From Eubacteriales bacterium (GTDB lineage Bacteria > Bacillota > Clostridia > Oscillospirales > Oscillospiraceae): a DNA stretch of 36,785 nucleotides. Positions 7,830 to 15,882 of the stretch are shown here, piece after piece. Location: assembly GCA_030536255.1 (NCBI GenBank), contig JAUNQI010000018.1:1-36785 (forward strand), given 5' to 3'. A program made the translations under genes and the position numbers. Every line of letters starts with the position of its first letter. Positions within the stretch are counted from its first letter, which is position 1. Under the pieces are notes generated by a model. That model searched no databases. It worked only from the letters and a program-made list of their open reading frames with translations, and was not told where the DNA came from.

Positions 7830-9182
7830 ATGTTTGAATTAAAAGAAAGCCGAAGAAAGATGATATTGTTGTGTCTTTTGGCGTTGGCTTCATTACTCTT
7901 TGCATATGTATGCCGGAAACTTAATGATGTGACCTGGCTTACAGGCAATGACAGAATTATTTATTTTACCGTTATTTTTATCGTTTCTTCGTGGATCTTT
8001 TTGAGAGATTCCAGATATTCCATTATTGAACTTTCTTTAATTACGGCTGCGATTGGCGGACTAATGCTGGTAAGAGTTTGCCTTCTATATCATATTACAT
8101 GGGATTATAAAGATTTTCTGAATCCGTGGGTTGAAGAGATGCGAGGACTGAATTTCAGGGAAGCGATTTCTAATTACAGCGGTAATTATAATCTCCCATA
8201 TATGTATTTATTGTTTTTCATTTCTCGGTATGCCGGATATGATTTGATGATCATAAAAGCTGTTTCCAGTTTTTTTGATGTGATCCTGGCTTACTATTTC
8301 ATGAAATGTGTTTCTTTGAAATATTCCGGGAAAAATATTCAGGCGGCGTCCTTTATTCTTGTTTTGGCGCTGCCTACGGTATTTTTAAACAGTGCTGACT
8401 GGGGACAATGTGACTCAATTTATGCGTCGTTTTGTTTTGCAATGCTTTACTATGCACTGGGTGATCAAAGCAGAAGAGCGGTGATCAGCTGGACGTTTGC
8501 TTTTGCTTTTAAACTTCAGGCAGTTTTTGTACTTCCGGTTTTTATTATTCTGACGGTTCTGAGAAAAATCAAAGTGAAAGACTGGCTGTTTATTCCAATT
8601 ACATATTTTATCATTATGATTCCCGCCCTTCTTGGCGGGAGAGGGCTATATAGCTGTATTTCAGTTTACTTTGATCAGGTAAAGGACGCTCCGTCTCTTT
8701 CCGTCGGAGCACAGAACATTTGGCTGCTGATTGATAATGTATCTTTCGACATTTATAACGTGATCGCCATCTATCTTGCTGGAGCTGCAGTAGTATTTTT
8801 CTTATATGCATGTATTACTCATCTTGATCGGATGAATACAGAGAATATTATTCATGCGTTTCTGTGTATTACATTACTGATTCCGTTCCTCCTGCCGAGA
8901 ATGCATGACAGATATTTTTATCTGGCGGATATTGCGTCGCTTCTGTTTTTTATATATAACAGAAAAAAGATATATGTTCCCATATTGCAGATATATGCAT
9001 CATTTAATACATACCGGAATTATCTTACAAGCGTTCACTTCGGAAATGATAAGTACATCAGTTTTATTATTTTATTATTAATAGCAAAGGTTTTAAACGA
9101 TTTCTTTTTATCAATTGCTAGTTCTGACTATAATAGTTGTCCATTCTTTCAAAATGACAGGGGAATGGAAGAACAATCTTAA
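7830..9182 (+). CDS. Gpi18-like GT-C membrane glycosyltransferase
   Basis: This 450-residue protein has about 10 hydrophobic helices. Its early loop WDYKDFLNPW (91-100) holds acidic residues where GT-C enzymes bind the lipid-phosphate sugar donor. The segment SADWGQCDSIYAS (188-200) and the later LPRMHDRYFYLAD are hallmarks of the Gpi18-like mannosyltransferase group (COG5542). Enzymes of this fold transfer a sugar from a polyprenyl-phosphate carrier on the outside of the membrane. It follows rmlD by 19 bp and is probably co-transcribed. The sugar and acceptor are not evident; a role in building or decorating the surface glycan is inferred. Confidence 0.8.
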   Translation: MFELKESRRKMILLCLLALASLLFAYVCRKLNDVTWLTGNDRIIYFTVIFIVSSWIFLRDSRYSIIELSLITAAIGGLMLVRVCLLYHITWDYKDFLNPWVEEMRGLNFREAISNYSGNYNLPYMYLLFFISRYAGYDLMIIKAVSSFFDVILAYYFMKCVSLKYSGKNIQAASFILVLALPTVFLNSADWGQCDSIYASFCFAMLYYALGDQSRRAVISWTFAFAFKLQAVFVLPVFIILTVLRKIKVKDWLFIPITYFIIMIPALLGGRGLYSCISVYFDQVKDAPSLSVGAQNIWLLIDNVSFDIYNVIAIYLAGAAVVFFLYACITHLDRMNTENIIHAFLCITLLIPFLLPRMHDRYFYLADIASLLFFIYNRKKIYVPILQIYASFNTYRNYLTSVHFGNDKYISFIILLLIAKVLNDFFLSIASSDYNSCPFFQNDRGMEEQS

Positions 9183-9263
9183 CTGTGGTGATGGGATAAA
9201 AGAAAAATCGATTTGTATGATATTGTATGATAAATAATACTATAAAGGTGTTTCAATAGTTAA

Positions 9264-10961
9264 ATGAAATTTTCTAAAAAGCTAATAATTTCAAGCATAA
9301 TTAACGCATTTCTTATATTGACAGTTGCATTCTTTGCTTCAATGGATGTATATATGTCAAACTATAATGATTTTGTTTTTCCGTTTGAACAGACCTGGTG
9401 GATCGTATTCCTTTTTTCATCTTTTCTGATTTTGGTAATATCATTAATTGAGAGCATTCTTCCTGAAAACTTTTTTATTTTTCTGATGACGTTATCATTT
9501 GGAATCGCTTTATGTTCTTATTTTCAGATTTTATTCTTTAATGGAAAATTGGTGAGTTCAAGTGAAGGGAAAATCTTTTTTTCAAATAAAGTAGTTATAT
9601 TTAATTTAATGATATGGATAGTTATTGTTTCTACAACGATTGTCATATCATGTTTTGACAAACAAAAGGTGACAAAATATTATACTTTAGTATCAGGCGC
9701 GATTTTGCTAATAGAGCTTGTAGGTTTTATTTCATGCATTCCTAATCTTTCAGAAAATGATTTTAATAAAGAGGGCTATTTTTCTTCTGATGGAGAATAT
9801 GAGTTATCAAGAGACAATAATGTAGTTTATTTTATTGTAGATGCTTGTTCAGGGGAAATTGTGGAATCAACTCTTAATAAGTATCCAGATTTATTTGATG
9901 GGTTCGAAGGCTTTACTTATTATCCGGATATGATCTCGAAATACAGCAGGACATATCCCTCTATTATTTATCTTTTGACAAATCAGCAGTGCTGGTTTGA
10001 TAAACCATTTGTCCAATTCGCTGAGGAAGCACAGGAGAACGGAATTTTACTTCCGGAATTAAATAAAGCAGGTGTGGATATAAGATTATATACAGAACCC
10101 TTATTCTTAGGCAGACCATCAATAGGGATCGTTGATAATTACAGTACTTATAGTGGAAAATCATTAGAAATAATCAGACCATGGGTCCTGATTAAACAAA
10201 TGATGCATATTTCACTTTACAAATGTATGCCTTATTTAATTAAAAACTATTTTGAATATAATGTCCCAATTATGAATTATTTAGTTAAGGCTTATCCTTC
10301 TGATGTTGCCATTCAGTTTGATGATGTCCTGTTTTATGAGAATTTAAAGAATAAAGGTTTAAAAGTTAATGATGAATATTCTTCTGCATTTAGGTTCTAT
10401 CATTTGTCCGGGGTTCATGATGGCACGGAGATGACAAAAGACTTCGTATATGATGAGAGTGCAGAAAAAGAGGATACGCTGTTCGCCGATTTCGAAATAC
10501 TCAGACATTATATTGAACAGATGAAAATACTTGGAATTTTTGATCAATCAACGATAATTATTACGGCTGATCATGGAAATTCTTTTGAATCTGAACAATT
10601 AATGATTTCCGAACCAGCGACTTGTTTGCTGATGTATAAACCAGCGAAGACTCCTGCATCTGAAGAGGTCGTGGTTTCAGATACAGCTATGAGCCATGAT
10701 AATATAATTGCAACCGTTTTAGATAGTTTTTCACTTGATTATTCATCAGTTGGAAAAACAATTTCAGAAGTTCAAGAAAGTGATAATTCGCTTAGAACCT
10801 ATTATTATTCGGCATTAAGGGAAGATAAGAAGGGAGAGGTTGGGCTTAGAGAATATAAAGTTGAAGGAGACTCAAGATTATTCTCAAATTGGAGTTTAAC
10901 GGGTAATTTTTGGAATATAGATTATTCCTATAATCGGGTTTCTGGAGAAATATTACAATGA
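9264..10961 (+). CDS. Membrane-anchored sulfatase-like phospho-group transferase (AT-rich)
   Basis: This 565-residue protein has five N-terminal helices (about 7-27, 45-62, 70-92, 110-130, 140-158) followed by an extracellular alkaline-phosphatase-superfamily domain. Key sites are the metal Asp193 in YFIVDAC, a Thr230 nucleophile candidate in YSRTYPS, a His in SGVHDG, and ADHG at 435-438. The layout is that of LTA-synthase/MdoB-type enzymes, which move phosphoglycerol or phosphoethanolamine rather than cleave sulfate. It shares the N-terminal Y-S/N-Y-x-DF-x-F motif and overall plan with the protein at 17732. Its codons are far more AT-rich than those of rmlC just downstream, suggesting separate acquisition. 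The ribosome site is weak (AAAGGTG 14 bases upstream). Confidence 0.8.
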   Translation: MKFSKKLIISSIINAFLILTVAFFASMDVYMSNYNDFVFPFEQTWWIVFLFSSFLILVISLIESILPENFFIFLMTLSFGIALCSYFQILFFNGKLVSSSEGKIFFSNKVVIFNLMIWIVIVSTTIVISCFDKQKVTKYYTLVSGAILLIELVGFISCIPNLSENDFNKEGYFSSDGEYELSRDNNVVYFIVDACSGEIVESTLNKYPDLFDGFEGFTYYPDMISKYSRTYPSIIYLLTNQQCWFDKPFVQFAEEAQENGILLPELNKAGVDIRLYTEPLFLGRPSIGIVDNYSTYSGKSLEIIRPWVLIKQMMHISLYKCMPYLIKNYFEYNVPIMNYLVKAYPSDVAIQFDDVLFYENLKNKGLKVNDEYSSAFRFYHLSGVHDGTEMTKDFVYDESAEKEDTLFADFEILRHYIEQMKILGIFDQSTIIITADHGNSFESEQLMISEPATCLLMYKPAKTPASEEVVVSDTAMSHDNIIATVLDSFSLDYSSVGKTISEVQESDNSLRTYYYSALREDKKGEVGLREYKVEGDSRLFSNWSLTGNFWNIDYSYNRVSGEILQ

Positions 10962-11003
10962 TATTCAATGTCCAGATGCTATAACTGTTCTTTTGGAGGA
11001 GAA

Positions 11004-11564
11004 ATGACTCAGATCAAAGTGAAAAAAGCACCGATAGAAGGATTATTTATTATTGAACCAACAAAGCACGGAGACAACCGCGGATATTTCATGGAAACGT
11101 ATAATTACAATGACATGAAGGAAGCTGGACTGGACATGGTGTTTGTTCAGGATAATCAGAGCATGTCAACGAAGGGCGTATTGCGCGGCCTGCATTTTCA
11201 AAAGCAGTATTCGCAGGGAAAGCTCGTGCGCGTGATAAAGGGAGAAGTGTTCGACGTGGCTGTAGATATACGCAAAGACAGCCCGACCTTTGGAAAGTGG
11301 TTTGGGGCGATCCTCTCTGAGGAAAACTGCAGGCAGTTTTATATCTCTCCCGGTTTTGCCCACGGTTTTTATGTTCTGAGCGATATTGCAGAGTTTTGCT
11401 ATAAATGTACGGACTTTTACCATCCCGGGGACGAAGGCGGGATCATCTGGAACGACCCGGATATCGGGATCGAGTGGCCGGGTCTTGCCGGTGAGCCGTT
11501 ACTGAGTGAAAAAGACAAAAAACTTCCTCTTTTTAAAACTTTCATTAGACAGGAAACAGAATGA
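11004..11564 (+). CDS. rmlC: dTDP-4-dehydrorhamnose 3,5-epimerase
   Basis: RmlC epimerises dTDP-4-dehydro-6-deoxyglucose at C3 and C5, one step before RmlD. The protein is 186 residues, the normal length, and is a cupin. Visible family motifs are HGDNRGYFMETY (22-33), VFVQDNQSMS, LRGLHFQ with catalytic His64, PGFAHGFYVLSD, and FCYKCTDFY with the catalytic Tyr region. The ATG at 11004 follows GGAGGAG (10995-11001); the earlier in-frame ATG at 10968 lacks a site. It overlaps the next gene by four bases (ATGA), so the two are translationally coupled. A decayed copy of its 5' end lies at 13600. Confidence 0.96.
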   Translation: MTQIKVKKAPIEGLFIIEPTKHGDNRGYFMETYNYNDMKEAGLDMVFVQDNQSMSTKGVLRGLHFQKQYSQGKLVRVIKGEVFDVAVDIRKDSPTFGKWFGAILSEENCRQFYISPGFAHGFYVLSDIAEFCYKCTDFYHPGDEGGIIWNDPDIGIEWPGLAGEPLLSEKDKKLPLFKTFIRQETE

Positions 11565-13543
11565 ACAGGAATTTTCTGATGAGAAACCCGAAGAAGACAC
11601 GCTATCTCATAGCGGCAGGAATCTTTCTTCTTTCTCTTGCTGCTCTATATGTAAAAAGGTGGTATTTCCGGCTTGAATGGAGAACACCTGTAATGCCAAT
11701 TGATTATTCCGGGGAAGTGTTCCGCGGAGAGCTTCTGCTTGCTTGTGTAGCTGCGGCAGCCTGCTTTTGTGCGGGAATTATCATCCAAAACAAAAAGGAC
11801 AGAAAGATACCGTATATCGTATTGGCACTATTGACGCCGGTCCTTTCTGTTTTAATATTTGAAATATCTCTGGATGAATATACAGTTAGCCTGCAGTCTG
11901 TCAGAAATCTTGTCGTGAGTGCGTTGTTTCTTTCTGTTTGCTATGCTGCAGTACTTTTCCTGACGAATTCTCTGCGGGGAACCATGATAGGTGTTTCTCT
12001 GTTTTTTGCTTTTGTTGCGGTGATAAATACCTATGTATTTCTTTTCCGGGGGAAAACGATATACCCGATGGATCTGTTTTCCGTAAAGACGGCAGCAGAG
12101 GTGTCAGGACACTATGACTGGCATCCAACAGGAGCTATCATAACAGCTTTAATGCTTGAAGCTGCTTTGTGCAGCTTATGGAGCAGGTGTCATTTGAAAA
12201 TGAAAGGCAAGTCCAGAATTGCCAGTTTGGTAATTGTTTCGATAGCATTGTTTGCTGCAAACGGAATGATGAAAGCATTGCCGGACTTTATTTTTAACAG
12301 GGAAAGTAACGGATATATCCTGAATTTTGTATATGCATTGAAGAATTTAAATCTGGAAAAACCGAAGGATTATTCGCTGGAAGCATCCTCGGATATTGCC
12401 CGTAATTTCCCATCTATTATAAATATAAAAGCAGATACATCGGAACTTCCTGATAATATTATTGTGATCATGAATGAATCCTGGTCGGATATTACTTGCC
12501 TGGGAGATTTTTCAACTTCTGAAGATATGTTCTCCTGCTATAACAGCCTTACAGAGAATACTGTGAAAGGAGATTTACGGGTATCAGTTTTCGGTGGTGG
12601 TACCCCGAATTCGGAATATGAATTTCTCACGGGAAATACTGCTGCTGCACTGCCAGAAAATGCAATAGCTTATCAGCTGTTTATCAATGAATACTTTCCG
12701 ACGATTCTGTCATATTTTAAAAATCTGGGTTATGAAATGATCTCTTATCATCCGGAAAGAGCTTCAAATTATGACAGAGAAAACATATATCGCTGTCTTG
12801 GGTTTGACAAAAGCTATTGGGAAGGAGACTTTGATTCCTATGAGAACAATATTTACTATAGAGGACTCCTTTCTGACACTTCTGATTATATGCATCTGAC
12901 GAAGCTTTTTGAGGAAAAAACTACAGATAAATTATTCATTTTTAATGTTACATCTCAAAGCCACGGAGGCTTCGGCTATCCGGACTTTGACAGCTTTGTT
13001 ACAACAAAGGGACTCTCAAAACAATATGGTACAGTAAATGAATACTGTACCTTAATAAAATTGACGGACAATGCTCTTTCCGAACTGATTGATTATTTCT
13101 CCAATATCGATGAAAGAACAATGATTCTGATTTTCGGTGATCATCAGCCATCTTTGGAAAATCAGTTTTATGATGAAATAGGACAGAAAACAGGTTCTCC
13201 GGACTTGTACCGAACGAAATTTCTGCTTTGGGCAAATTATGATATCCCGGAACAGACATATGATACGATAAGCGTTAATTATCTGCCTTTGGTTCTGCTG
13301 AATGCGCTGGAAATTCAGCCGGAAGGATATGTTGCATTTTTGGAAGAACTTTATGAGGAATATCCGGAGATCTCGTACACAGGATGCTGTGATAAAAACG
13401 GAATCTGTTCTTCTTATAAAGATACAGTTTCTTCCTCAGAAATAATGCATGAATATTCGGTTTTACAATATAACTATATCCATAATCCATCGGAAAGACT
13501 GGACGGATTCTTTTGGGAAAACATCTCGGAAGATAGAGATTAG
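11561..13543 (+). CDS. LTA-synthase-type phosphoglycerol transferase
   Basis: This 660-residue protein has seven or so hydrophobic segments in its first 240 residues and then an extracellular LtaS/MdoB-type domain (COG1368). The catalytic set is complete: metal-binding E306 in MNESWSD, nucleophile T348 in FGGGTPNSEYEFLTGNT, the HPERASNYDR...YRCLGF stretch, H468 in TSQSHGGF, and D527-H528 in FGDHQPSL. Such enzymes transfer glycerol phosphate from phosphatidylglycerol to an external acceptor. Because the gene is coupled to rmlC within a glycan cluster, decoration of a wall polysaccharide (as GacH does in streptococci) seems more likely than LTA synthesis; this is inference. Confidence 0.9.
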   Translation: MNRNFLMRNPKKTRYLIAAGIFLLSLAALYVKRWYFRLEWRTPVMPIDYSGEVFRGELLLACVAAAACFCAGIIIQNKKDRKIPYIVLALLTPVLSVLIFEISLDEYTVSLQSVRNLVVSALFLSVCYAAVLFLTNSLRGTMIGVSLFFAFVAVINTYVFLFRGKTIYPMDLFSVKTAAEVSGHYDWHPTGAIITALMLEAALCSLWSRCHLKMKGKSRIASLVIVSIALFAANGMMKALPDFIFNRESNGYILNFVYALKNLNLEKPKDYSLEASSDIARNFPSIINIKADTSELPDNIIVIMNESWSDITCLGDFSTSEDMFSCYNSLTENTVKGDLRVSVFGGGTPNSEYEFLTGNTAAALPENAIAYQLFINEYFPTILSYFKNLGYEMISYHPERASNYDRENIYRCLGFDKSYWEGDFDSYENNIYYRGLLSDTSDYMHLTKLFEEKTTDKLFIFNVTSQSHGGFGYPDFDSFVTTKGLSKQYGTVNEYCTLIKLTDNALSELIDYFSNIDERTMILIFGDHQPSLENQFYDEIGQKTGSPDLYRTKFLLWANYDIPEQTYDTISVNYLPLVLLNALEIQPEGYVAFLEELYEEYPEISYTGCCDKNGICSSYKDTVSSSEIMHEYSVLQYNYIHNPSERLDGFFWENISEDRD

Positions 13544-13599
13544 ATTTTCAAGTCAATGTAATCGAGTTTAAAATTTTAGCAGTTTTGTTGGAATAAAAA

Positions 13600-13712
13600 A
13601 TGAGTCAGATCAAAGTAAAAAAGCGCCGATCGAAGGATTATATATTATTGAAACGACAGAGCCCGGAGATAACCTCGGCTTCTTCCTAGAAACGTATAAA
13701 TATATAAAAATG
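13600..13712 (+). pseudogene. Decayed duplicate of the rmlC 5' end
   Basis: ATGAGTCAGATCAAAGT at 13600 aligns with the rmlC start at 11004 and the match continues for ~110 bp. Allowing one deleted A in the run after codon 6, the frame reads APIEGLYIIETTEPGDNLGFFLETYKY, against APIEGLFIIEPTKHGDNRGYFMETYNY in the intact gene. The frameshift brings in a TAG, the key Arg of GDNRG is Leu, and homology ends near 13712. No ribosome site like that of rmlC remains. The fragment lies just after the LTA-synthase-type gene, so that gene sits between two rmlC-derived sequences. Confidence 0.85.
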
Positions 13713-13740
13713 CATTATTCTAATGGTGGGATAATATTAA

Positions 13741-13863
13741 AATTATAAAAGCGAACACACAGAAAAAAACCAGATCACTTTTCTGAATATGACCGATGAC
13801 TCATTGCTGGGGAAAATTGAATTCGGACGGGCTATATCCAATGAGTTTTTCAATGTTTTTTAA
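13741..13863 (+). pseudogene. C-terminal gene remnant of unknown origin
   Basis: Between the rmlC remnant and the next gene a frame free of stops from 13741 reads NYKSEHTEKNQITFLNMTDD, then SLLGKIEFGRAISNEFFNVF, and stops at 13861. The only start is ATG at 13789, without a ribosome site. Its end resembles the tail of a soluble protein, and I cannot name the family. Together with 13600-13712 it accounts for the 341-bp gap between the flanking genes. Confidence 0.4.
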
Positions 13864-13884
13864 TATGCGATATGGAGATTTTTT

Positions 13885-15867
13885 ATGGCTAGATTGAGAA
13901 AAATATTAAATGTGTTTATCTCTGCCCCCCTTTCACTTTTCTTTGCTCTTGTGTTTTCGTATTACTCAGGATATTTAAGAGAGTACTCTCTTTTTGAATC
14001 TGTACAGAAATTGGGACTCGCGTGTTTGCGTTATGGAAGGAAACAGCTCTTGATTTTAACTGCGGTACTTTTCATTTTCCTCGCATTCACCCCCAAAAAG
14101 ATAAAGCTTGAAAAGATGAGAGTGTTTTGGTCAGCCTTTTTTTCGTGTTTACTGACAGTTCTTGTCTTTCTCCGGGACGGTATTGGCGCTCCTGCATTCA
14201 GAGTATTATGTTGGGGATTCATTTTTCTCTCAGCTTCTTTTCTCCTTTTCCTTTACCTTGTATATGATTTTGAGGTTTATCTTGCAAATAAAAACAGAAT
14301 AAAAATCTTAAAAGATAAGGAATACAAATGTGCTCAGAGGTTATGGACAGACTATAAATATCCGTTTGTCAGTACTGTCATTTTTGGTTTTATAGCATAT
14401 GGGTGGTTTTTTGTTAATAAAATACTGAACTTTGACGAATTATATAATCTATTTGGAAAAGGAGCTGAAATTGAATCGGGGAGATGGGGACTTCCTCTTG
14501 TTTCATATCTGATCCCGGATGTTTCAATTCCATGGTTGTGGGGAATTATAGCTTTGATTATGATGGCAGTATCTGTCTGCCTGATCGTCAATATAACAGG
14601 AATAAAGAACCACATATTGCAGTGTCTTGTTGCTGGAGTTATTGTATCTTTTCCGGCAGAGACTGCTACGATGCTGTATATGTTTACGGTTCCAAGTTAT
14701 GCTTTTGCTTTCCTTCTTTCGGTTTTCTCAGTAAAAATTATCTCGACAAAACAGGGAAAGCGTGCTTTAAAGATTTTGCTGGCGGTATTATTTGAAGTTT
14801 TTTCAGTCAGTATCTATCAGGCAAATGTTGCAGTAACTTCGACCTTGCTTGTACTGCTCCTGATTTTTGATCTTATACATGAAAGTGAGGCTGAGGGATT
14901 TTTTATTCATTTTCTGAAAAAGAGCATTTCATATTTGGTATTTTTAATTATTTCAATGGCGCTTTATTATTCTGTTACACTTGTCATTCAGAAAGTAACA
15001 GGGATCGGTTTTACTAACTATTCAAACAGGGCACTGGAAAACAGCAGATCTGTTTTTCAAAAAGTTTTATATGCTCTTAACACTTTTGGTGACGTATATT
15101 CAAAACAGATAAATGGAATAGTTCGGTCGGAAGTTTCAGAGATATTACATGTCATTGTCATTCATATTGGCTATTTTTCCGGGTTCTATTACTGCATAAA
15201 GAAAAATTTCAAATGGAAAGAGAAAATTCTTCTTTTCTCACTCTATGCTGTAATTTTGCTTCCGCTTAGTATTAGCTGTTTGAATCTTTTCTTAAATCCG
15301 CTGTCTTTACATGCTGTTACAATGATGAGCTATGCAATGATATTTGTGTTTTCGGCCAAAATGGTAGAGTTGGTATCCGAAGAAGATCTGCTGCCTGGGT
15401 CACGAAACATAATTTCGCTCTTGATTTCTGTTATTATTATTTTTAATACATATTATTCAAATGTAATTGGGCTGAGAATGTATATTGAATATGAAAATGC
15501 TTATTCAGCTTATACAACGATTCTTTCAGATATGCAGTCACTGCCAGACTATAAGGCTGAATATAAAATCGCTCTGGCAGGAGTTCTTCCAGAAGGTGAC
15601 TTTATGGAAAATTTTGGCCTGACAGACGAAAATAGTGTTTTCGGAGTTTCATCATTCAGAAATAATTATTCCAGAAATGAACTGATTCAGCAGTATTTGG
15701 GATATGATGTCCAGTTCGCATCAAGCCGTGAGGTGAATATAATTCGAGAGACAGAGGAATATAAAGATATGCCTGTTTATCCGAATTATGGCTTTATTAG
15801 AATAATCGACAATTATGTTGTAGTGAAGCTTTCTGAAAAAAGCGAAGGATACTTCAGAAGTAATTAA
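13885..15867 (+). CDS. GtrII-like polytopic glycosyltransferase
   Basis: This 660-residue protein has more than ten membrane helices. The region FDELYNLFGKGAEIESGRWG (183-202) matches the conserved acidic first loop and S-G-R-W signature of the GtrII family, and SIYQANVAVTSTL further on is also typical. GtrII enzymes take a sugar from undecaprenyl phosphate and attach it to an O-antigen or wall polymer outside the membrane, working with a GtrB transferase and a small flippase. Both partner types occur at 667 and 2774-3479. The N-terminal ~150 residues add about four helices beyond the usual domain. The final ~120 residues form an external domain. Confidence 0.8.
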   Translation: MARLRKILNVFISAPLSLFFALVFSYYSGYLREYSLFESVQKLGLACLRYGRKQLLILTAVLFIFLAFTPKKIKLEKMRVFWSAFFSCLLTVLVFLRDGIGAPAFRVLCWGFIFLSASFLLFLYLVYDFEVYLANKNRIKILKDKEYKCAQRLWTDYKYPFVSTVIFGFIAYGWFFVNKILNFDELYNLFGKGAEIESGRWGLPLVSYLIPDVSIPWLWGIIALIMMAVSVCLIVNITGIKNHILQCLVAGVIVSFPAETATMLYMFTVPSYAFAFLLSVFSVKIISTKQGKRALKILLAVLFEVFSVSIYQANVAVTSTLLVLLLIFDLIHESEAEGFFIHFLKKSISYLVFLIISMALYYSVTLVIQKVTGIGFTNYSNRALENSRSVFQKVLYALNTFGDVYSKQINGIVRSEVSEILHVIVIHIGYFSGFYYCIKKNFKWKEKILLFSLYAVILLPLSISCLNLFLNPLSLHAVTMMSYAMIFVFSAKMVELVSEEDLLPGSRNIISLLISVIIIFNTYYSNVIGLRMYIEYENAYSAYTTILSDMQSLPDYKAEYKIALAGVLPEGDFMENFGLTDENSVFGVSSFRNNYSRNELIQQYLGYDVQFASSREVNIIRETEEYKDMPVYPNYGFIRIIDNYVVVKLSEKSEGYFRSN

Positions 15868-15882
15868 GATGGAGACTAAGCA

